From Pseudomonadota bacterium (GTDB lineage Bacteria > Pseudomonadota > Alphaproteobacteria > Rhizobiales > Tepidamorphaceae), in assembly GCA_023435545.1 (NCBI GenBank), contig JAEYRQ010000515.1, positions 1-9,913 on the forward strand: 9,913 nt of DNA, read 5' to 3'. The notes under the pieces were generated by a model. It was not told the DNA's origin, made no database searches, and was given only the letters and a program-made list of their open reading frames with translations. Within the stretch, counting starts at the first letter, position 1. Each line of letters starts with the position of its first letter. Positions 1-5,848 of the stretch are shown piece after piece. The position numbers and the translations under genes are program-made.

Positions 1-2
1 CC

Positions 3-27
3 TCTCTCCCCCCGTGTGGGGGAGAGA
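3..27. repeat. Perfect 10-bp hairpin downstream of the CoA-transferase
   Basis: TCTCTCCCCC (3-12) pairs perfectly with GGGGGAGAGA (18-27) around a 5-nt loop. It lies 82 nt past the CoA-transferase stop. There is no T-tract on the minus-strand exit side, so a classical intrinsic terminator is not supported. It resembles the short C/G palindromes common between genes in Rhizobiales and could stabilise or end the 3' end of the message. Confidence 0.55.
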
Positions 28-48
28 TGGAGAGGGGGGAACGCGGGA

Positions 49-67
49 CGCGGGGTCGATCCCCGCG
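49..67. repeat. 7-bp GC hairpin between the stop of the CoA-transferase and the edge hairpin
   Basis: CGCGGGG (49-55) and CCCCGCG (61-67) pair perfectly around TCGAT. It begins 42 nt after the stop codon on the minus strand and is followed by the hairpin at 3-27, giving two hairpins in series at the end of the gene series. No U-run follows. Its role as a terminator or mRNA stabiliser is only a possibility. Confidence 0.4.
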
Positions 68-109
68 GTCTGCGTATCATCGGCAGGTGCAGGAGATGAA
101 GCGAGGCGC

Positions 110-1303
110 TCACGGCTTCTCCTCGGCGACGACCTTCCGCGACATCAGTTCGTCGATGCGGGTCTCGTCGTAGCCGATCTCCTGAAGGATGCGGCGGGTG
201 TCCTCGCCGGTGACGGGCGCGCCGCGATAGATCTCGGGCGGCGTCTTCGACATGCGGAACGGGAAGCCGGGCGTCTTCACCGTCCCTTCGGTCGGGTGGT
301 CATACTCGACGAAGGTGCCGTTGTGGCGGATCTGCGGATCGTCGACGAGGTCGGCATAGCCGTAGACGGGACCGGCCCAGATGTCGGCTTCGGCGAAGAG
401 CTTCAGCCATTCGGCGCTGGTGCGACCCTTCAGCTTCTCGCGGGTCTTCGCGAAGATCTCGTCGCGCTTCGCCCAGCCGTCGGTCTCCTCGTTCATCGTC
501 AGGAAGGATGGCTCGCCGATCACCTCTCCGAGCCTCTTCAGCGGCGGGAAGGCAACGATGATGAAGCCGTCGCTGGTGGCGAAGGCGCCGTAGGGCGCGC
601 GGATGTAGACGTGGGCATGCGGCTCTGCGGAGCGGGTCTGGGGTTTGCCGGCCACCGTGAACACCGAAAGCTCCTGCATCTGCAGCGTGGTGATGGCATC
701 GAGCATGTTCACCTCGACGCGCTGGCCCTCGCCGGTGCGCTCGCGGTGCAGGAGCGCGGCGAGCGCCGCCTCGAAGGCAGTGTAGGCGGTGATCGCATCG
801 ACGAGGTACTGGCCGGCCGGCGTCGGCGGCTCGCCCTCGCGGCCGGCAGATAGCATCGCCCCGCTCATCCCCTGCAGGACGAGATCCTGGCCCGGCCGGT
901 CGCGGTAGGGCCCGTCCTCGCCGTAACCCGACATCGAGACGTAGACGAGGCGCGGATTGATCGCCGACAGCGTCGCGTAGTCGACGCCGAGCCGCTCGGC
1001 GACGCCGGGGCGGTAGTTCTGCAGGAAGACGTCGGCGGTCTTCACGAGGTCGAGCAGCACCTGCTTGCCCTCGGGGCTCTTCAGGTCGACCGCGAGGCTG
1101 CGCTTGTTGCGGTTCAGCGACAGGAACGAGACGTTGATCCGGTTGCCGCGCGCGCCGCCGGCGGCAGTGTGGCGCTGCCACTCGCCGGTGACCGGCTCGA
1201 CCTTGATGACGTCGGCCCCCAGATCGCCCATGCGCTGCGCCGCGAACGGCCCGGCCATGGCGATCGAGCAGTCCAGAACGCGGTAGCCCGATAGAACGCC
1301 CAT
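110..1303 (-). CDS. Class III CoA-transferase (CaiB/BaiF family)
   Basis: About 397 residues, a usual length for the family, which moves CoA between carboxylic acids in the cytoplasm. The N-terminal block (GYRVLDCSIAMAGPFAAQ, then MGDLGADVIKVEP near residues 25-37) is the CaiB/BaiF nucleotide-fold opening, followed by LNRNKRSLAVDLK (63-75) and NPRLVYVSMSGYG (116-128). Asp169 in YLVDAITAY falls where the catalytic Asp169 of formyl-CoA transferase sits, upstream of RTGEGQRVEVNMLDA. The start is the ATG at 1303: AAGGA lies 8 nt upstream, whereas the in-frame ATG at 1310-1312 overlaps that ribosome site. The frame stays open to 1516, but that part is intergenic repeat. It is the last gene of the minus-strand series, 249 nt after the SDR gene. 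The acid substrate cannot be read from sequence; it may activate a product of the sugar pathway or be an independent neighbour. Confidence 0.9.
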   Translation of the reverse strand: MGVLSGYRVLDCSIAMAGPFAAQRMGDLGADVIKVEPVTGEWQRHTAAGGARGNRINVSFLSLNRNKRSLAVDLKSPEGKQVLLDLVKTADVFLQNYRPGVAERLGVDYATLSAINPRLVYVSMSGYGEDGPYRDRPGQDLVLQGMSGAMLSAGREGEPPTPAGQYLVDAITAYTAFEAALAALLHRERTGEGQRVEVNMLDAITTLQMQELSVFTVAGKPQTRSAEPHAHVYIRAPYGAFATSDGFIIVAFPPLKRLGEVIGEPSFLTMNEETDGWAKRDEIFAKTREKLKGRTSAEWLKLFAEADIWAGPVYGYADLVDDPQIRHNGTFVEYDHPTEGTVKTPGFPFRMSKTPPEIYRGAPVTGEDTRRILQEIGYDETRIDELMSRKVVAEEKP

Positions 1304-1311
1304 TTCGTTCA

Positions 1312-1316
1312 TCCTT
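1312..1316 (-). promoter_or_regulatory. Shine-Dalgarno site choosing the CoA-transferase start
   Basis: On the minus strand AAGGA precedes the ATG at 1303 by 8 nt. The alternative ATG at 1310-1312 overlaps this motif and has no clear ribosome site of its own, so the shorter start is preferred. Confidence 0.6.
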
Positions 1317-1328
1317 GAAACGTGACAA

Positions 1329-1343
1329 GGGGCGAAGCGCCCC
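1329..1343 (-). other. Small stem-loop in the CoA-transferase leader
   Basis: GGGGCG (1329-1334) pairs with CGCCCC (1338-1343) around 3 nt. On the transcript it sits 25 nt before the ATG at 1303 and does not cover the AAGGA ribosome site. It is followed by only two T residues, so I do not call a terminator. Any effect on translation or RNA stability is unknown. Confidence 0.35.
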
Positions 1344-1374
1344 AATTGCCTGACCGCTCTGCCCTCACTGGCAT

Positions 1375-1541
1375 CGTCATCCCGGCCAAGCGAAGCGCGA
1401 GCCGGGATCGGAGCGCATCCACTGCGCCGGAGTGCCCTCCCGATCCCGGATCGGCCACCGACATCGGATGTTTCCGATGTCGGCGCTGATGAGAAGCGAA
1501 GTCGGGAACACCCCACTTCGCGGCGGCCGTCCGGGATGACG
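1375..1541. repeat. Palindromic intergenic repeat element with 11-bp terminal inverted repeats
   Basis: The 249-nt gap between the SDR and CoA-transferase genes is largely one structured element. Its ends are a perfect inverted repeat, CGTCATCCCGG (1375-1385) and CCGGGATGACG (1531-1541). Inside are nested pairs: ATCCCGGC (1379-1386) with GCCGGGAT (1401-1408), CCGATCC (1440-1446) with GGATCGG (1448-1454), and an 11-bp stem at 1458-1483. The opening resembles the GTCATCCCGG...GCCGGGATC repeats scattered between genes of many Rhizobiales. No transposase or convincing coding is present. It is probably a non-autonomous, MITE-like or REP-like repeat. Whether it is multicopy in this genome cannot be seen here. 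Confidence 0.6.
1458..1483. repeat. 11-bp perfect stem with 4-nt loop inside the repeat element
   Basis: CCGACATCGGA (1458-1468) and TCCGATGTCGG (1473-1483) pair without mismatch around TGTT. It is the strongest hairpin in the SDR to CoA-transferase gap and lies inside the element bounded by the CGTCATCCCGG repeats. It lacks a T-run on either strand, so termination is not supported. It could lower read-through or protect the upstream message. Confidence 0.55.
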
Positions 1542-1552
1542 GCGCGGCTGGA

Positions 1553-2350
1553 TCACATCATCACCCAGCCCCCGTCGACGTTGATGGTCTGGCCGGTGAT
1601 GAAGGCCGCATAGTCGGAGGCGAGGAACATCATAGTCCCCGCGATGTCGCGCGGACTGCCGCGGCGCTTCAGCGACTGATGGTCGAGCACGAAGCGGGCG
1701 TAGCCTTCCGGGTCGGGGTGAATCTTCTCCGCATCCGTCGGGAAGGCGCCGGGGGCAATGGCATTCACCGTAATGCCGTACTGGCCCAGTTCGCGCGCCC
1801 AGGCGCGGGTGAGCCCCACCAGCGCACCCTTGGACGCGACATAGGGGAACAGCTTGTCCCACCCGCCGTAGAAGGTGATCGAGGCGACGTTGACGATCCG
1901 CCCCCACCCGCGTTCGCGCATCCCCGGCGCCAGCGACCGCATGCCCTGCACATGGGCAGCGACATTCCCCGCCTGGACCGCCCGGTAGTCCTCGACGGTG
2001 TACTGATCGAACGGCTTGGCCGGATAGATCGCGGCGTTGTTGATCAGGATGTCGACCGAGCCGTGGGCGGTGACGATGCGGTCGAGTTCGCTGCGCAGAC
2101 GCGCGATGTCGGCCAGGTCGACATGCTCGTAGAGCACCTCGCCCGACACGCCGATGGCCCGCGACAGGAGATCCGCGCCGCGGTCGTCGCGGATGTCGAC
2201 GGCGATCACCCTGGCGCCGGCATCGGCGAAGGCGAGCGCGATATCGACGCCCAGCCCGCCGGCGCCGCCGGTCAGAAGCACTGTCCTGCCCGTGAAATCC
2301 ATGCTCGCCTCCCGGACCGCCGGATCGTCGGTCGCCGCGTTGATGTTCAT
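1553..2350 (-). CDS. SDR-family NAD(P)-dependent oxidoreductase
   Basis: A 265-residue classical short-chain dehydrogenase/reductase, the normal length for the family, acting in the cytoplasm on an alcohol or keto group. The Rossmann glycine motif TGGAGGLG is at 27-34. Asp52 at the end of the second strand (IAVDIRD) suggests NAD(H) rather than NADP(H). NNA follows at 104-106, and the catalytic set Ser157, Tyr170 and Lys174 (YVASK) is complete, with Asn129 in the usual helix. The C-terminus ITGQTINVDGG is standard. Its ATG overlaps the TGA of the DUF4432 gene by 4 nt (ATGA), and GGGAGG lies 10 nt upstream inside that gene, so the two are probably translationally coupled. This links the enzyme to sugar metabolism, perhaps as a sugar or polyol dehydrogenase. 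The substrate is not predictable. Confidence 0.93.
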   Translation of the reverse strand: MNINAATDDPAVREASMDFTGRTVLLTGGAGGLGVDIALAFADAGARVIAVDIRDDRGADLLSRAIGVSGEVLYEHVDLADIARLRSELDRIVTAHGSVDILINNAAIYPAKPFDQYTVEDYRAVQAGNVAAHVQGMRSLAPGMRERGWGRIVNVASITFYGGWDKLFPYVASKGALVGLTRAWARELGQYGITVNAIAPGAFPTDAEKIHPDPEGYARFVLDHQSLKRRGSPRDIAGTMMFLASDYAAFITGQTINVDGGWVMM

Positions 2351-3534
2351 CGGCCGATCGCCTCCCAGTCGCCGGTCGGAGCCGGATAGTCCTCGTCCGG
2401 CTGCTCGGCGAGGGCGCGAATGCGTGCCTCCGCCGCGGCGATCTCGCCTGAGCCGTCGAGGACGGCGAAGCGGGTCGTGTAGCGCCGCTCCTCACCGTGC
2501 GAGAGCCGGATCAGTTCGCCGCGCTCTTTGGCGAACGGCTTGCCGAGGACATGGTTCGTCGAGGGCTCGATGCCGAGCGCGTACTGGCCCTCCTGCAGGT
2601 TCTGCCACTCGAAATGGGCGGGGAACTCGGCCTTGTTCGTCTCCACGAGAAATCCGAGGCCCCGGCCGCTATCGAAGCCGTCGTTGACGAGCGCGACCGG
2701 CACCTTACCGGCGGCATCGGCGACCATCTCGTGCTCCCAGACCTGCTCGTGGAAGTTCGTCTGCGGCGCCGGCAGCGTGCGGTAGCCGACGCCCTGCCTG
2801 CGGTAGTCGTCGCCCGCGTGCGCGGCCCAGACGGTCTGGCGGACCGGGGCGAGATAGCGGCTGCCCTCGGCCAGCACCGGATGGCCGACATTGATGTGGT
2901 AGAGGAACATATGCGGCGTGTCGTAGAAGCCGTGGTTGACCACCCGGTCCTTCAGCACGAACTCGTTCGCCCCGACTTTCGCCTCGATGCGGCGGATCAG
3001 GTGCAGGTCCTCGCCGAAGACGGTGGACTGCTGGACGAGGCCCTCGCACCACAGCGTGCACTCGTCGCCGTCCCATGCCTCACCGTAGCCGGTGAGGCGG
3101 GCGGGGATCATGCCGATCCTGCCGTGCAGGGAACTGTCGACGGACTTGCGCGGGCCGTAGACGTAGTGGCCGGCGGGATCTGAATCCATGAACAGGGTGT
3201 GGTCGAGGCCGCAGGTCACCATCAGCCCGGAGAACGAGCGCAGCCAGCCGAGCCCGCCCTCGCCCTCGTATTCGTGCAGGCCGGGATGCCGGAAGCCCGC
3301 CGGCGAGTGCCAGCCGATCGCCGCGCCCCGATACTCGCAGTCGGCGACGTCGAGCGCCCGGTCGACCAGCACCGTGAACCGGAAGCCGGTGCCGGTGCGG
3401 AACTCAAGCATGCGGATGCCGCGCTCCACGCCGTCGCCCAGCGTCATCAGCCGGACGCCCGCGAATTGGGACAGCATCCCTGCGTGGCGGGCGACGTCGC
3501 GCCGCGACATCGCCCGCCCGTAAAGCTTCACCAT
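2347..3534 (-). CDS. DUF4432 / aldose 1-epimerase-like protein
   Basis: About 395 residues resembling the DUF4432 group of galactose-mutarotase-like beta-sandwich proteins, usually found in sugar-utilisation operons. Recognisable blocks are DRALDVADCEYRG (58-70) followed by GWHSP, FSGLMVTCGLDH (101-112), LHGRIG (136-141), RVVNHGFYDTPHMFLYH (197-213) and INVGHPV (214-220). Conserved His residues in these blocks (137, 208, 213, 218) are candidates for sugar contacts. By fold it may interconvert anomers or related sugar forms, but most members are uncharacterised. The start at 3534 is preferred over the in-frame ATG at 3618: GGAG lies 8 nt upstream of 3534, and the extension would run into the intergenic repeat. 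Its stop overlaps the SDR start (ATGA). It follows the isomerase gene after a repeat-filled gap of 211 nt. Confidence 0.85.
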   Translation of the reverse strand: MVKLYGRAMSRRDVARHAGMLSQFAGVRLMTLGDGVERGIRMLEFRTGTGFRFTVLVDRALDVADCEYRGAAIGWHSPAGFRHPGLHEYEGEGGLGWLRSFSGLMVTCGLDHTLFMDSDPAGHYVYGPRKSVDSSLHGRIGMIPARLTGYGEAWDGDECTLWCEGLVQQSTVFGEDLHLIRRIEAKVGANEFVLKDRVVNHGFYDTPHMFLYHINVGHPVLAEGSRYLAPVRQTVWAAHAGDDYRRQGVGYRTLPAPQTNFHEQVWEHEMVADAAGKVPVALVNDGFDSGRGLGFLVETNKAEFPAHFEWQNLQEGQYALGIEPSTNHVLGKPFAKERGELIRLSHGEERRYTTRFAVLDGSGEIAAAEARIRALAEQPDEDYPAPTGDWEAIGR

Positions 3535-3542
3535 GTCGACGT

Positions 3543-3546
3543 CTCC
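3543..3546 (-). promoter_or_regulatory. Shine-Dalgarno site choosing the DUF4432 start
   Basis: GGAG on the minus strand lies 8 nt before the ATG at 3534. The longer in-frame start at 3618 would place the N-terminus inside the palindromic repeat and adds low-complexity residues not typical of the family. Confidence 0.6.
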
Positions 3547-3606
3547 AGTACTCGTTACCTGGCGTTGTCCGCCTCGCCGCTGCTCACCGGCTCCATCGCG
3601 ACCGGC

Positions 3607-3717
3607 GGCACCGTGCACCCTCCCCTGCAGGGGGAGGGTCGGGCCGCCGAAGGCGGACCGGGGTGGGGACCGCCTGCAGTCGCCGCAAGGACCCCCTGCA
3701 GGGGGAGGTGGGGTGCC
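3607..3717. repeat. CTGCAG-centred palindromic repeat cluster
   Basis: The 211-nt gap between the isomerase and DUF4432 genes holds CCCCTGCAGGGG (3622-3633) inside a longer stem, ACCCTCCCC with GGGGAGGGT (3617-3639), and CCCCCTGCAGGGGG (3692-3705). A third CTGCAG sits at 3674-3679, and a CCGCC/GGCGG hairpin at 3644-3656. The outer flanks, beginning GGCACC (3607) and ending GGGTGCC (3717), form an imperfect inverted repeat, so the whole may be one compound element. No coding signal is seen. The rest of the gap (3547-3606 and 3718-3745) shows nothing recognisable. Confidence 0.55.
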
Positions 3718-3745
3718 GCGACTGCACTTGCGGTCGGACCGGCCC

Positions 3746-4660
3746 TCAAAGCCCGTTGGCCCTCAGCTTCCCGTCGAGGAACGTCTTCGCGCGCGGCACG
3801 TCGGCTTCGTCGAGATGCTCGATGATCATCGGGATGTTCGGGTGCTTCTCGGCGAGGCGCTTCAGGTAGAGGTCGTAGTTGAGCGAGCCGAGGCCCGGCG
3901 CCGGAAGCTCGATCTCGCCGACGCCGCGGAAGGTGTGCGACTCCAGCGCGTCGTCGTCGCCGATGTCCGCGTGCTTCTCCGACTTGTCGTCGCCCGAGCG
4001 CTTCACGTCCTTGGCATGGCCGATCTTGATCTTGTCCGACAGCGTGTCGAAGACCTGGTTCAGGATCTTGTCCATGTCGTCGATGTTATGGGTCTCGAAG
4101 TAGTTGGTCGGATCCATCAGCAGCCAGAGGCCCGGATGGTCGACCTGCGCGAACATCCTGACCGTCTCCTCGACCGAGCCGACGACGTTGTTGACGTACG
4201 TCTCGAGCAGGAACACCGCGCCGTGGTCGTAGGCGTGCTGGGCGAGGTCGGCGATGACCTTGCGGCACTCCTCGAAGCCTTCCTCGGTCTTGTTCTTCGG
4301 GTGGTGGACCCAGTCGCTCTCGGTGTTGAACGTCCCCGTCTCGGAGATAACGTAGGGCGTGCCGAGCAGCCGCGCGTGGCGGATGATCTCCTTCAGGTAG
4401 CCGACCCGCTTCTCCCGCTCCGCCTTGTCCGGGTGGATGATGTTGGTGTAGCCGGAGATGCAGCAGATCGGCAGGTCATGGTCGCGGAAGGTCTCGCGGA
4501 TCTTCACGCACTTGTCCCTGGTGATCTGCCCCGCCGACACGTCGACATCCTTGAAGTGCATGTCGAGCTGGACGGTGTTGAAGCCGAGCGAACGGATCTT
4601 CTTCGCGGTCTCCTCGAGGCCGTAGGGGAAGTATCCGGTGAAAATGCCCACCTGCATCAT
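3746..4660 (-). CDS. TIM-barrel sugar (phosphate) isomerase/epimerase
   Basis: A 304-residue protein of the xylose-isomerase-like / AP-endonuclease-2 superfamily, the usual length for cytoplasmic keto-sugar epimerases, isomerases and related dehydratases or lyases. The N-terminus QVGIFTGYF and ETAKKIRSLGFNTVQLDMH (17-35) form the first barrel units. A metal-binding set is visible: Glu153 (LLETYVNN), Asp183 (LMDPTNY), His215 (KIGHAKDVK) and Glu281 (IIEHLDE). This order and spacing match tagatose/psicose 3-epimerase-type enzymes, where the two Glu residues are also catalytic. The start at 4660 has GGGAG 10 nt upstream; the next codon is also ATG. It lies 53 nt after the Gfo/Idh/MocA gene, a pairing also seen in inositol pathways and in pathways through 3-keto-sugars. 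I infer it acts on the keto product of that dehydrogenase. The exact reaction is unknown. Confidence 0.9.
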   Translation of the reverse strand: MMQVGIFTGYFPYGLEETAKKIRSLGFNTVQLDMHFKDVDVSAGQITRDKCVKIRETFRDHDLPICCISGYTNIIHPDKAEREKRVGYLKEIIRHARLLGTPYVISETGTFNTESDWVHHPKNKTEEGFEECRKVIADLAQHAYDHGAVFLLETYVNNVVGSVEETVRMFAQVDHPGLWLLMDPTNYFETHNIDDMDKILNQVFDTLSDKIKIGHAKDVKRSGDDKSEKHADIGDDDALESHTFRGVGEIELPAPGLGSLNYDLYLKRLAEKHPNIPMIIEHLDEADVPRAKTFLDGKLRANGL

Positions 4661-4713
4661 GGCGTCAGGTCTCCCTTGTTACGTGTTGGTGTGTTCGGTT
4701 TGACTGGTTCTGT

Positions 4714-5802
4714 TCAGACCGCGATCTCGGAGAGCTTCACCGGCCGGTTCTCGGCCATGGAGCGATAGCCGGCCTCGATCAGCGCGACGGTCTTCACGTT
4801 GTCGGCCACGGTCAGCGCCGGCGGCGTGCCGGTCTTCACGGCGTGCTGGAGCTGTTCCATCACGCCGATGAAGGCGTGGGGGAACCACATGGTCTCCCAG
4901 GCGGGCGTCACCCATTCGCCGCCGGTCGTCCTGGTCGAGGCATAGGACAGCGTCGAGGCGGCGCCGGTCGGCCAGCCGATCGTGCCCTTCGCCACCCCCT
5001 CGGTGCCCTCGACGCGCCAGCCGATGTGCTGGTCGGCGCGGTAACCTTCCTGGCGCGGGCCGGACCAGACGTCCTCGAGCGACAGCGCCAGCAGGCCGGA
5101 GGGGAACTTCAGCGTCGAGACGGTGATGCCGTCGGAATGCTCGAACCTCGTCCGCGGATCCTTCCGTGTCGTCGTGAAGATCTCCTCCGGATCACCGAAC
5201 AGGAAGCGCAGCACGTCGAGGTGGTGGACGCTCATATTGGCGAGCGTCAGCCGGTCATAGCCTTCGAGGAAGGTCTGCCAGTGCGGGATCGCATGCATAT
5301 CGATCTGCGCGAAGACCAGCGTGCCGAGATCGCCGCGTTCGAGGATCTCCTTCAGGACGCGCATCGACTGGTCGTAGCGCATGTTCTGGTTGACGGAGAG
5401 CACCTTGCCGGCAGCCTTGGCCTCGTCGCGGAGCGCGATCGCCTCGGCGAGCGTTAACGACAAGGGCTTCTGGGCGAGGATGCCCTTGATGTGCGGCTGT
5501 TTCAGCGCATGTCGGATCAGGTCCGGCTGCTGGTCGGGCGGGAAGGCGATGTCGAGGATCTCGACCTTGGGGTCCTCGATCAGTGCCTGCGGCGTGTCGT
5601 GGACCCTGGTGATGCCCCAGCGCTCGGCCACTTTCGCGGCATTCGCCCTGGTGCGCGAGGCGATGGCGGCGACCGGGAAGCCGGCCTCCCGGTAGGCGGC
5701 CAGATGGCACTCGGCCATGATCATGCCGGCGCCGATGCAGCCGATCGCGAGATCGCGGGTGCGCACCTCGGGGTCCGGATGAAAGCCCATACAGTCGGCC
5801 AT
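4714..5802 (-). CDS. Gfo/Idh/MocA-family NAD(P)-dependent oxidoreductase
   Basis: A 362-residue cytoplasmic dehydrogenase, normal length for the family, that oxidises or reduces a hydroxyl/keto group of a sugar or cyclitol. The N-terminal Rossmann fold carries GCIGAGMI (21-28). The usual EKP motif after the NAD domain reads QKP (111-113), keeping Lys112 but losing the Glu. VNQNMRYDQ (137-145) is the expected next block. The DxxxH catalytic motif appears as N189-MSV-H193 in NMSVHHLDVLRFLFG, so the usual Asp is Asn. The start at 5802 has GGGAG 10 nt upstream; a second ATG at 5790 is possible. It follows the ATPase genes after 46 nt and precedes the isomerase by 53 nt, so it is probably the first catabolic gene of the operon. 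Oxidation of the imported sugar is inferred; the substrate is unknown. Confidence 0.92.
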   Translation of the reverse strand: MADCMGFHPDPEVRTRDLAIGCIGAGMIMAECHLAAYREAGFPVAAIASRTRANAAKVAERWGITRVHDTPQALIEDPKVEILDIAFPPDQQPDLIRHALKQPHIKGILAQKPLSLTLAEAIALRDEAKAAGKVLSVNQNMRYDQSMRVLKEILERGDLGTLVFAQIDMHAIPHWQTFLEGYDRLTLANMSVHHLDVLRFLFGDPEEIFTTTRKDPRTRFEHSDGITVSTLKFPSGLLALSLEDVWSGPRQEGYRADQHIGWRVEGTEGVAKGTIGWPTGAASTLSYASTRTTGGEWVTPAWETMWFPHAFIGVMEQLQHAVKTGTPPALTVADNVKTVALIEAGYRSMAENRPVKLSEIAV

Positions 5803-5848
5803 GTCGTGGTTACTCCCTAGGCTCGTTCTTCGCGTTCACGCTCTAGCG

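Noticed and set aside
1458..1483. Intrinsic terminator between the SDR and CoA-transferase genes
   Set aside because: The stem is perfect but has no T-run on either exit side and sits within a larger repeat.
1304..1516. N-terminal extension of the CoA-transferase to 1516
   Set aside because: The added residues translate the inverted-repeat element and have no family similarity; a good ribosome site supports the start at 1303.
3533..4768. Plus-strand open frame of 411 codons across the repeat gap and the isomerase gene
   Set aside because: It begins in the palindromic repeat and is otherwise antisense to the TIM-barrel enzyme, which has its full metal-ligand set.
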